NCBI GenBank assembly: GCA_903920485.1
Contig: CAIXMG010000113.1
Span: forward strand, 1 to 5,343
Source: an uncultured bacterium
Lineage (GTDB): Bacteria > Patescibacteriota > Minisyncoccia > Phycocordibacterales > UBA1006
Reading direction: 5' to 3'
Length of the DNA: 5,343 bases
In this document: piece by piece, positions 1 to 3,781 of the stretch
Layout of the letters: the number at the start of each line of letters is the position of its first letter
Numbering within the stretch: the stretch's first letter is position 1
Made by a program: the position numbers and the translations under genes
Notes under the pieces: generated by a model
Seen by the model: only the letters and a program-made list of their open reading frames with translations
The model's database searches: none
What the model was told of the DNA's origin: nothing

Positions 1-2
1 AA

Positions 3-56
3 AAGGACGACAAGAAGGATGATAAAGATAAAAAGGACGACAAGCCTAAGAAATAA
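3..56 (+). CDS. 3' end of an unidentified gene with a Lys/Asp-rich tail (partial)
   Basis: The frame starting at base 3 is open from the window edge to a TAA at 54-56 and encodes 17 residues, almost all Lys or Asp (KDDKKDDKDKKDDKPKK). Such a strongly charged, low-complexity run is typical of a disordered C-terminal tail on a longer protein whose body lies left of the window. A 14-base direct repeat (1-14 and 31-44) shows that the tail grew by repeat expansion. The stop is only 7 bases before the next ATG at 64, so the two genes are probably co-transcribed and translationally coupled. The identity of the parent protein cannot be told from this tail. That it is translated at all is inferred from the clean stop, the coherent composition and the tight spacing. 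Confidence 0.6.
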   Translation, partial: KDDKKDDKDKKDDKPKK

Positions 57-63
57 AACCATT

Positions 64-360
64 ATGGATACCTTTCTCAATCAAGTAGCTGAAAAGACCG
101 CGGAATACCGCCACATGCTGCAGTCGCGGGGATTTCCGGAAGACAGGCTTACGGAAAAGACCCAGCAGCATCTGAAGATGATGACGATGCGCTATTACGC
201 GCACCTGATGGAGTTCATGTCCGAAGACGATTACCAGGCGTACAAGCAGGCCTTGTATCGCGAGGACGTGCCTGCGTTTCAGGCGGTGCTCCAGAAGTAC
301 GCGCCGCAGGTGGCCGACCTTCAAAAGGCGTTCCTGACCAGCTTTCTTCACGAAGAGTAA
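64..360 (+). CDS. 98-aa helical hypothetical protein
   Basis: The protein begins MDTFLNQVAEKTAEYR and ends TSFLHEE. It has no signal peptide, membrane segment or cysteine. It reads as three or four amphipathic helices, with an Arg-Gly-Phe-Pro turn near residues 21-24 and a Met/Tyr-rich central helix (about 38-52). I recognise no family. An in-frame ATG at 19 would add 15 basic residues, but it overlaps the upstream gene's K/D tail and its purine-rich stretch abuts the ATG with no spacing. The ATG at 64, just after the upstream TAA (54-56), is therefore preferred. There is no Shine-Dalgarno at 64, so start by coupling to the upstream stop is likely. It is probably the last gene of an operon running in from the left, and ends before the long hairpin at 381-464, facing the convergent LOG-family gene. 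Confidence 0.75.
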   Translation: MDTFLNQVAEKTAEYRHMLQSRGFPEDRLTEKTQQHLKMMTMRYYAHLMEFMSEDDYQAYKQALYREDVPAFQAVLQKYAPQVADLQKAFLTSFLHEE

Positions 361-380
361 TACTGCTTTCTATTTTCTAC

Positions 381-464
381 GCAAAAACCCCTCTTCGCTG
401 CGTGAGTACTTTTTTCCTCGTAAACTGCGGAAAGAAAGTCTCACTGCGCGAGCGGGGTTTTTGC
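381..464. terminator. Long imperfect hairpin, probable bidirectional terminator
   Basis: Positions 381-391 (GCAAAAACCCC) pair perfectly with 454-464 (GGGGTTTTTGC). Inside, 404-417 pairs with 429-442 with a few bulges (for example GAG 404-406 with CTC 440-442, and ACTTT 408-412 with AAAGT 435-439), leaving a loop of about 11 bases at 418-428. The A-tract and T-tract at the stem base supply a U-run on either strand. The element lies between two convergent genes (stops at 360 and 487), which suits a shared terminator. At 84 bases it is much longer than the other terminators in the window. Confidence 0.7.
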
Positions 465-486
465 TTGCCTCGGTGCAGTTCGTGCC

Positions 487-1224
487 TTAGTTCTTCTCTC
501 GGATCGGCGCGTTCTTGATCACATCGATGATCGCATCCTCGTCGTCGAGAATGACGTAGGCCGAGAGTTCCTGTTCGGTGACCATTCCGCGCGATACCAT
601 CTGGGTCCTGACGAAGTCGTGCATGCCGGTCCAGTACTCGCTGCCGACCAGGATGACGGGAACCTTGGCGATCTTGTCGGTCTGGATCAGCGTCAGGCAT
701 TCGAACAATTCGTCCCAGGTTCCGAAGCCTCCGGGGAAGAACATGAATACTTCTCCTGCGTAGCGCATTGCGGTTTCGCGGGTATAGAAGAAGTAGAAGG
801 GGAGCATGTCGGTCAGGTACGGATTTGTGATCTGCTCGTGCGGGAGGACGATCTGCATGCCGATCGACTTTCCGTTGGCTTCGTAGGCACCGCGATTGCC
901 GGCTTCCATGATGCCAGGGCCGCCCCCGGTCACGATCGCGCATCCGCATTCCTTGACGGCACGGTAGGCCAGGCGACGCGCCTTGTCGTAGTAGCGGTCG
1001 GTGGCAGGGGTCCGGGCCGATCCGAAGATGGTCACGGCCTTGTCGAATTTTTCCATGAAATCGAGTCCCTGGCGAAGTTCCTCGTCGGCGACGCAGATCT
1101 CGGTCTCGACGCCGTCATCACCGTGCAGTTTTATACAGCCGGCCCGAATGTCGTCCGTGGTCAGCTTCTTGGGTCGGTAGGTCCGGTGGTCGGTCGTGCT
1201 CTTTGGCATTGTTTGTTCTTCCAT
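487..1224 (-). CDS. LOG-family (TIGR00730-type) nucleotide 5'-monophosphate phosphoribohydrolase
   Basis: This 245-aa protein has the hallmarks of the LOG/YvdD/PpnN Rossmann family: IFGSAR (66-71), the nucleotide-binding GGGPGIMEAGNRGA (100-113), and the signature PGGFGTWDE (164-172), whose final Glu is the catalytic acid. R149 in the YTRETAM stretch fits the conserved active-site Arg. Characterised relatives cleave the N-glycosidic bond of nucleoside 5'-monophosphates, giving base plus ribose 5-phosphate. In plants this activates cytokinins; in bacteria it usually serves nucleotide salvage or homeostasis. These proteins were often annotated as lysine decarboxylases, which is a misnomer. About 55 residues precede the Rossmann core, longer than minimal LOG proteins. 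An extended -10 (TGA-TATACT) ends 7 bases before the ATG at 1224, so the longer in-frame extension back to 1497 is rejected. ATG 1209 (MPKS...) is a possible alternative start. The substrate is not predictable here. Confidence 0.92.
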   Translation of the reverse strand: MEEQTMPKSTTDHRTYRPKKLTTDDIRAGCIKLHGDDGVETEICVADEELRQGLDFMEKFDKAVTIFGSARTPATDRYYDKARRLAYRAVKECGCAIVTGGGPGIMEAGNRGAYEANGKSIGMQIVLPHEQITNPYLTDMLPFYFFYTRETAMRYAGEVFMFFPGGFGTWDELFECLTLIQTDKIAKVPVILVGSEYWTGMHDFVRTQMVSRGMVTEQELSAYVILDDEDAIIDVIKNAPIREKN

Positions 1225-1231
1225 GCGACTC

Positions 1232-1240
1232 AGTATATCA
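1232..1240 (-). promoter_or_regulatory. Extended -10 promoter of the LOG-family gene
   Basis: Read on the minus strand this is TGA followed by TATACT, a good extended -10. The -35 region falls in the T-run of the preceding terminator and is weak. Only 7 bases separate the -10 from ATG 1224, so transcription should begin at or next to the start codon, giving a leaderless mRNA. If translation starts at ATG 1209 instead, the leader is about 15 bases, with no Shine-Dalgarno. Confidence 0.6.
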
Positions 1241-1252
1241 GATTGCACCAAC

Positions 1253-1279
1253 AAAAAAAGCGGTCCGAAGACCGCTTTT
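1253..1279 (-). terminator. Intrinsic terminator with a UUCG tetraloop
   Basis: On the minus strand the 10-bp perfect stem AAAAGCGGTC/GACCGCTTTT is capped by TTCG, closed by a C-G pair, which is the extra-stable C(UUCG)G tetraloop. It is followed by a run of seven T. It lies 25 bases past the stop of the 1305-1850 gene and ends that transcript just before the LOG promoter. Confidence 0.92.
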
Positions 1280-1304
1280 ACCTGACCGCACCGCATGGGG
1301 GGGC

Positions 1305-1850
1305 TCAAGTTGCCAATATCAAGTAGCTTTCCAGCAAGCCTTTCAATTGGCGATTGTCGGGGCATATCTTTTTGTGGGCAGCCAGTACCATTGCTTCCAG
1401 GTTCGAGATGTTCGAGTATGACTTTCCATCCTCGATGACGCAGCCCATGAGACACAGGGCCTCGTTGGTTTCGGGGTGGAACCCAGCGAATGCACATGCG
1501 GTAATCCTTCCCCTTGCTGACTCATACACGATGCCAAGGGCGTCTATTGCGGAGAAGGGCAGGTTTTTGCTCTCAAGCCTAAGATAGCGGATGATCGTTT
1601 TCTCGAAGGCCTGGTATGCCTCTCCAGAAAGACGGACTTGGGCTGACGGCGATATGGCGTCAGACAGAAAGACCGGCTCGATGTAGGGAGTAATGATCCT
1701 TCCTCCGGCGGTAGCCTCTTTTGTGGCCCTGCTTATCTGCGCATGGCAAAAATATCCGCCGGGAAAGTCCTCCCCCTGGTAACCATTCGTTTTTGTTTGG
1801 ACGGCTTTCACCAGCAACCGGAGGGTCTCGTGATTGAAATCAGGATTCAT
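1305..1850 (-). CDS. 181-aa hypothetical protein
   Basis: I do not recognise the family. The protein has no signal peptide or membrane span and looks like a soluble alpha/beta fold. It has Gly/Pro-rich turns (PGGYFCH at 30-36, GGRIITPYIEP at 49-59), a helical middle (about 75-95), and a hydrophobic C-terminal half with ACAFAGFHPE (118-127) and a C133-x3-C137 pair in LCLMGC. C35, H36, C119, H125, C133 and C137 could bind metal, but this is speculation. ATG 1850 is chosen as the first start in the frame; there is no Shine-Dalgarno. A weak promoter (1905-1933) and a near-palindrome (1915-1934) lie upstream, and a strong terminator (1253-1279) lies downstream, so it appears to be a single-gene unit. 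A run of seven C follows the stop on the coding strand. The long uninterrupted frame and flanking signals support a real gene. Confidence 0.8.
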   Translation of the reverse strand: MNPDFNHETLRLLVKAVQTKTNGYQGEDFPGGYFCHAQISRATKEATAGGRIITPYIEPVFLSDAISPSAQVRLSGEAYQAFEKTIIRYLRLESKNLPFSAIDALGIVYESARGRITACAFAGFHPETNEALCLMGCVIEDGKSYSNISNLEAMVLAAHKKICPDNRQLKGLLESYLILAT

Positions 1851-1904
1851 ATAGCTTTATTTTTTTAGGCGGACTCCTAGAACGTCCTGGGGTTACAGAA
1901 AATG

Positions 1905-1933
1905 AGTATCTAGGTTTGGCAAAACAATACCAA
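1905..1933 (-). promoter_or_regulatory. Possible promoter of the 1305-1850 gene
   Basis: On the minus strand TTGGTA (1933-1928), a 17-bp spacer, and GATACT (1910-1905) match 4 of 6 bases at each consensus hexamer. The start point would be near 1898, giving a leader of about 48 bases. The -35 lies inside the 1915-1934 dyad, so a repressor could block it. The match is only moderate. Confidence 0.4.
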
Positions 1934-1934
1934 A
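1915..1934. promoter_or_regulatory. 20-bp near-palindrome, candidate operator
   Basis: The sequence is TTTGGCA-N6-TACCAAA: two 7-base arms matching at 6 of 7 positions in inverted orientation. It covers the -35 and spacer of the predicted promoter for the 1305-1850 gene. The size and symmetry suit a dimeric DNA-binding protein. The regulator is unknown, and only one copy was noticed in the window. Confidence 0.4.
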
Positions 1935-1950
1935 TATTTTTAAGTAAGTC

Positions 1951-1974
1951 AAAAACCCCTCGTCAGGGCTTTTT
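1951..1974 (-). terminator. Terminator of the YtxH-like gene
   Basis: AAAAA 1951-1955 faces TTTTT 1970-1974, and CCCT 1957-1960 pairs with AGGG 1965-1968 around a 4-base loop, with one C-C mismatch between the two stem parts. It begins 11 bases past the stop codon of the minus-strand gene 1985-2359 and ends in a T-run on that strand. Confidence 0.8.
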
Positions 1975-1984
1975 GATCAGGGGG

Positions 1985-2359
1985 CTATTTCTTGTGAGCC
2001 TTCTTCGCGGCTTTCTTGACAGGGGCAGGAGCGATTTCACGCTTGATGTCCTTCCAATGCTTCTTGAGGTCTCGGGCAAACGCCTGGATTTCCTCAGGGG
2101 CGACATGCTTGAGCGAACTGTACTTTGCGGAGACAAGGTCAACGGTCTCGTTGTAGCTTTCCTCGGAAAGATCCTTCGCCTTCTCGAGCTTCTCCATGAC
2201 TTCGGACTTCGCTTTCACCATCCATGACTTGAGGTTCTTGCGGTGCTTGGCACCTTCCTTACCGTAGAAGAAGTATCCTCCGGCGATCGCGGCAGCGGCT
2301 GCTCCTGCGATTCCGAGCCCTTTCACTAACTTGTCAACATTTGAATTTTTCTGTGGCAT
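1985..2359 (-). CDS. YtxH-like small membrane-anchored protein with a Lys/Ala-rich tail
   Basis: The 124-aa protein has a short basic N-terminus, one Gly/Ala-rich hydrophobic segment (about 12-32, including AGAAAAAIAGGYFF), then a charged helical region (about 40-108) and a basic tail (PAPVKKAAKKAHKK). The glycine-zipper-like span followed by GKEGAKHRKNLKSW resembles the YtxH family layout, in which a membrane helix is followed by a GxxxR-K motif and a coiled coil. Function in that family is poorly known; some members are stress-induced. The tail resembles histone-H1-like basic tails and might touch nucleic acid or acidic envelope polymers (inference). The start at 2359 fits a perfect TATAAT 41 bases upstream, giving a leader of about 34 bases without Shine-Dalgarno. 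It has its own terminator at 1951-1974, so it appears monocistronic. Confidence 0.85.
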   Translation of the reverse strand: MPQKNSNVDKLVKGLGIAGAAAAAIAGGYFFYGKEGAKHRKNLKSWMVKAKSEVMEKLEKAKDLSEESYNETVDLVSAKYSSLKHVAPEEIQAFARDLKKHWKDIKREIAPAPVKKAAKKAHKK

Positions 2360-2399
2360 CTTGATTATGAAAATGATTACTTAGGTCTGCGACGGATTT

Positions 2400-2429
2400 A
2401 TTATACGCCAAGGAATGCGTGATGTGCAA
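2400..2429 (-). promoter_or_regulatory. Promoter of the YtxH-like gene
   Basis: On the minus strand TTGCAC (2429-2424), an 18-bp spacer and a perfect TATAAT (2405-2400) are followed by a start point near 2393. On the plus strand the same A/T core reads TATTAT (2399-2404) and could serve as a -10 for the divergent gene at 2468, though no convincing -35 is visible on that strand. Confidence 0.65.
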
Positions 2430-2467
2430 CTTATTTTTTCTTGAAGTCGGTTTGGTAGGCTTCGAGG

Positions 2468-2875
2468 ATGTATCACGACCTTGTAAACCAGATAACGCCG
2501 TTTCGTAAAAATTACTCACGGGAGCCTGTTTTGGTGTGTCGATACGATAAGGAAATGGCTAATCGAGTAGGAGATAGCAATGTCTATATTTCTGAATTTG
2601 TATTGGCAAAGATTCTGGGTTACCTTCCCCACCTGACAGGGCATCCTGAAATCACCAAAGAATTTCTCCTACGGCTTCCAGAACATCTAAAAAGTCCTAG
2701 GGATATTCTTATGAGAAATGATAGATTGAATGAACGTTACCTTATTGCAGGTGTTCCAAATCATAGGATAGTATTAGAAATCAGGAGGAACAATGGTGTA
2801 ACTGAAATAAACACCGTTCATCTTATTCGAGACGAGACCTTGGATAAACTCAAAAACAAATGCATATTCCTCTAA
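2468..2875 (+). CDS. AT-rich gene, possible BECR-fold (barnase/EndoU/RelE-like) nuclease
   Basis: The C-terminal half of this 135-aa protein has a helix with LRLPEHLKSPRDIL (68-81), a Tyr-led strand (YLIAG, 91-95), then two strands (HRIVLEIRRNNG and TEINTVHLIR, 99-121) and a closing helix ETLDKL. This order, with a conserved-looking His and Arg in the last strand (H118, R121), resembles phage- and toxin-associated BECR-fold RNases. That is recognition of pattern, not a proven match. The N-terminal half (1-65) is unassigned. Base composition drops to about one third G+C in the 3' part, and AGA/AGG/ATA codons appear, unlike the flanking genes, suggesting horizontal acquisition. ATG 2468 is the first start after an in-frame TAG (2456-2458). 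GGTAGG eight bases upstream is at best a weak ribosome site. No protein antitoxin gene is adjacent. Confidence 0.75.
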   Translation: MYHDLVNQITPFRKNYSREPVLVCRYDKEMANRVGDSNVYISEFVLAKILGYLPHLTGHPEITKEFLLRLPEHLKSPRDILMRNDRLNERYLIAGVPNHRIVLEIRRNNGVTEINTVHLIRDETLDKLKNKCIFL

Positions 2876-2881
2876 AATGAG

Positions 2882-2904
2882 AAAACCACCCAAAAGGGTG
2901 ATTT
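2882..2904 (-). terminator. Hairpin terminator for the candidate small RNA
   Basis: On the minus strand AAATCACCC (2904-2896) pairs with GGGTGGTTT (2891-2883) around a TTTT loop, with one G-U pair, and ends in TTTTC. On the plus strand the same element has a C-A mismatch and a poorer T-run, so it acts better for leftward transcription. It may still help end the 2468-2875 transcript, whose stop is 7 bases away. Confidence 0.65.
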
Positions 2905-2985
2905 CCGATCGCCGAGGACTCCCGCAACCCTCGATACGTGCCTTGTTTCCAAGCGCCGGTGGGAGATTATCTCCGGTCTTGCGAT
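2882..2985 (-). ncRNA. Candidate structured small RNA, multi-branch fold plus terminator
   Basis: No gene on either strand accounts for this stretch. On the minus strand, starting about 7 bases after a -10, there are: a closing stem ATCGC 2985-2981 with GCGAT 2912-2908; a hairpin GGAGA-TAA-TCTCC (2974-2962); a hairpin CTTG-GAAA-CAAG (2953-2942) with a GNRA loop; and a stem CGAGG 2933-2929 with CCTCG 2917-2913 enclosing an 11-base loop. The last stem abuts the closing stem exactly, allowing coaxial stacking. The terminator hairpin follows after 3 bases. The 5' strand of the closing stem falls at the predicted transcript start, which argues for a defined RNA of about 104 nt. No minus-strand gene follows in reach, so it is not an obvious riboswitch. 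It does not match tRNA, SRP RNA, RNase P RNA, 6S or the riboswitch classes I can recall. Expression is unproven. Confidence 0.5.
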
Positions 2986-2991
2986 ATTGTG

Positions 2992-3021
2992 AGCATAGCA
3001 TTCAGGTTGTCGACTGGTCAA
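2992..3021 (-). promoter_or_regulatory. Extended -10 promoter of the candidate small RNA
   Basis: Read on the minus strand: TTGACC (3021-3016), an 18-bp spacer, and TATGCT (2997-2992) preceded by TGC, which makes an extended -10. The -10 hexamer is identical to that of the HTH-regulator promoter. The start point would be near 2985. It lies only 9 bases past the stop codon of the 71-aa gene, so read-through from that gene may also enter the RNA. Confidence 0.6.
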
Positions 3022-3029
3022 CTAATTCT

Positions 3030-3245
3030 TTATTTTTTCTTTAGCTTATCCGCGATCATTTCTTTGATGGCCAAAACGACTGACCGTGCGCGGTGCACGT
3101 CGTCGTCAAAGGTCTTCACGATGTATTTCACGCGCCGTACGACGCCGATGGAATGGGTAAGGAGGATGGCAACCAGTGTCGTTAGCACGACGATGCACAG
3201 GACGATGACGGCTAATAGGATATTGGTGGTGAGGAGGGTAGTCAT
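3030..3245 (-). CDS. 71-aa single-span membrane protein
   Basis: One strongly hydrophobic segment (about 7-30, rich in Leu, Val, Ile and Thr) is followed by HSIGVVRRVKYIVKTFDDDV and an amphipathic basic helix ending KKK. The positive charges after the span predict an N-out, C-in topology. The layout recalls the N-terminal part of DUF948-type or other small envelope proteins, but I cannot assign a family. The start at 3245 is supported by an extended -10 ending 6 bases upstream, predicting a leaderless mRNA. No terminator hairpin is visible between its stop and the small-RNA promoter, so the two may be partly co-transcribed. The hydrophobic and charge pattern supports a real gene despite its length. 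Confidence 0.75.
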   Translation of the reverse strand: MTTLLTTNILLAVIVLCIVVLTTLVAILLTHSIGVVRRVKYIVKTFDDDVHRARSVVLAIKEMIADKLKKK

Positions 3246-3251
3246 GTGACA

Positions 3252-3280
3252 AGTATACCAGCAGTTTTCACTTAAAACAA
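3252..3280 (-). promoter_or_regulatory. Extended -10 promoter of the 71-aa gene
   Basis: On the minus strand TTGTTT (3280-3275), a 17-bp spacer, and TGG-TATACT (hexamer 3257-3252). The ATG at 3245 comes 6 bases after the hexamer, so transcript start and start codon coincide or nearly so. The -35 lies in the T-run of the preceding terminator. Confidence 0.65.
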
Positions 3281-3307
3281 AATCCGTTCGCCTGGTGGCA
3301 AACGGAT
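3274..3307 (-). terminator. Intrinsic terminator of the HTH regulator gene
   Basis: On the minus strand an 11-bp stem (3307-3297 with 3292-3282, one G-U pair) with loop ACCA is followed by TTTTGTTTT. It begins 18 bases past the stop of the regulator gene. The T-run overlaps the -35 of the next promoter. Confidence 0.9.
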
Positions 3308-3325
3308 GAGAATTAGGTTGCTGGG

Positions 3326-3670
3326 TTAGTTCAGCGCGGCATCCCGCACTCGTGACATGTTAAGGTATTCTTCAAAAATCATGAAGTGCTCCTTGATCAG
3401 CGGAACCTGCGCCTCGAAAGAATCAAGTTCTTTCTTCGGGACGCACATGCGCATCTGCTGGATGAACAGTTCTGCGACGCTGATGTCCAATGCGGCAAGT
3501 ATTTGCCAGAACGAGCCTCGCCTGAACTCAAGGTTGGGGCTTTTTTCGATTTCCACGACCTCTTCCTGGGAAAGGCCCGTCTCGGCCATCAGCTGGTTGA
3601 CGTCCCAGCCCTTCTTTTTCCTGAAGAAGGCGAGTATCTGTCCGATCGAAAGGTCTTTGGTTTTTTTCAT
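3326..3670 (-). CDS. Cro/C1-type (XRE) helix-turn-helix regulator
   Basis: This 114-aa protein has an N-terminal HTH_3-like domain. Residues 8-68 run IGQILAFFRKKKGW, then the helix-turn-helix DVNQLMAETGLSQEEVVEIE (23-42), then a helix ending ISVAELF. The Leu-Met/Gly-Leu-Ser/Val-Val-Ile pattern is the usual XRE core. The C-terminal half (69-114) is helical with Phe/Tyr-rich stretches and is probably a dimer or effector part of unknown type. An in-frame ATG at 3706 lies between the -35 and -10 of the only strong promoter and so cannot be on the mRNA. ATG 3670, 15 bases after the -10, is therefore the start, with a very short leader. It is divergent from typA, with overlapping promoters, and is a natural candidate to regulate itself and typA (inference). 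Confidence 0.88.
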   Translation of the reverse strand: MKKTKDLSIGQILAFFRKKKGWDVNQLMAETGLSQEEVVEIEKSPNLEFRRGSFWQILAALDISVAELFIQQMRMCVPKKELDSFEAQVPLIKEHFMIFEEYLNMSRVRDAALN

Positions 3671-3685
3671 GCGGGTTTTCTTTTG

Positions 3686-3714
3686 AGCATAGAAAATCCT
3701 TGCCATTTTGTCAA
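3686..3714 (-). promoter_or_regulatory. Promoter of the HTH regulator
   Basis: On the minus strand: consensus TTGACA (3714-3709), a 17-bp spacer and TATGCT (3691-3686). This is the best -35 in the window. It decides the regulator's start codon (3670, not 3706) and overlaps the typA promoter at 3700-3714. Confidence 0.8.
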
Positions 3715-3728
3715 TTTTCGTGTATAGT
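3700..3728 (+). promoter_or_regulatory. Promoter of typA
   Basis: TTGCCA (3700-3705), a 17-bp spacer and TATAGT (3723-3728) predict a start near 3735 and a leader of about 47 bases. The leader is A/T-rich with no Shine-Dalgarno before ATG 3782 and holds only a tiny stem (ACTC/GAGT, around 3748-3759). The -35 hexamers of the two divergent promoters are 3 bases apart. Confidence 0.7.
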
Positions 3729-3781
3729 TGCCGAGCTTATTACTGAGACTCAACCGAGTTATTTTTATTTCACTCTTAATT

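Noticed and set aside
377..949. Minus-strand open frame of 190 codons overlapping the LOG gene
   Set aside because: Its Arg/His-rich composition is typical of an out-of-frame reading of GC-rich coding DNA, and it runs through the long hairpin.
1297..1303. Run of seven G (seven C on the coding strand) next to the stop of the 181-aa gene
   Set aside because: It lies just outside the reading frame's end and has no obvious role. It is a possible sequencing-length ambiguity only.
619..1326. Plus-strand open frame of 235 codons opposite the LOG gene
   Set aside because: It is the antisense shadow of a gene with clear LOG motifs, and its product shows no recognisable domain.
1225..1497. N-terminal extension of the LOG gene back to an ATG at 1497
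   Set aside because: It would run through the strong terminator (1253-1279) and the extended -10 promoter and overlap the 181-aa gene on the same strand. The extension has no family resemblance.
2334..2519. Minus-strand 61-codon frame upstream of the YtxH-like gene
   Set aside because: It covers the perfect TATAAT promoter and the start of both neighbouring genes, and its composition is not protein-like.
2908..2985. tRNA or tmRNA reading of the candidate RNA
   Set aside because: The closing stem is only 5 bp, there is no TTCRA T-loop, no anticodon arm of the right size and no CCA, despite a superficially cloverleaf-like layout.
2774..3001. Minus-strand 75-codon frame beginning within the small-RNA promoter
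   Set aside because: Its ATG overlaps the -10, it reads through the terminator hairpin and continues antisense to the 2468-2875 gene. It looks accidental.
3671..3706. HTH regulator start at ATG 3706
   Set aside because: This ATG lies between the -35 and -10 of the TTGACA-N17-TATGCT promoter, so it would not be on the transcript. ATG 3670 is used instead.
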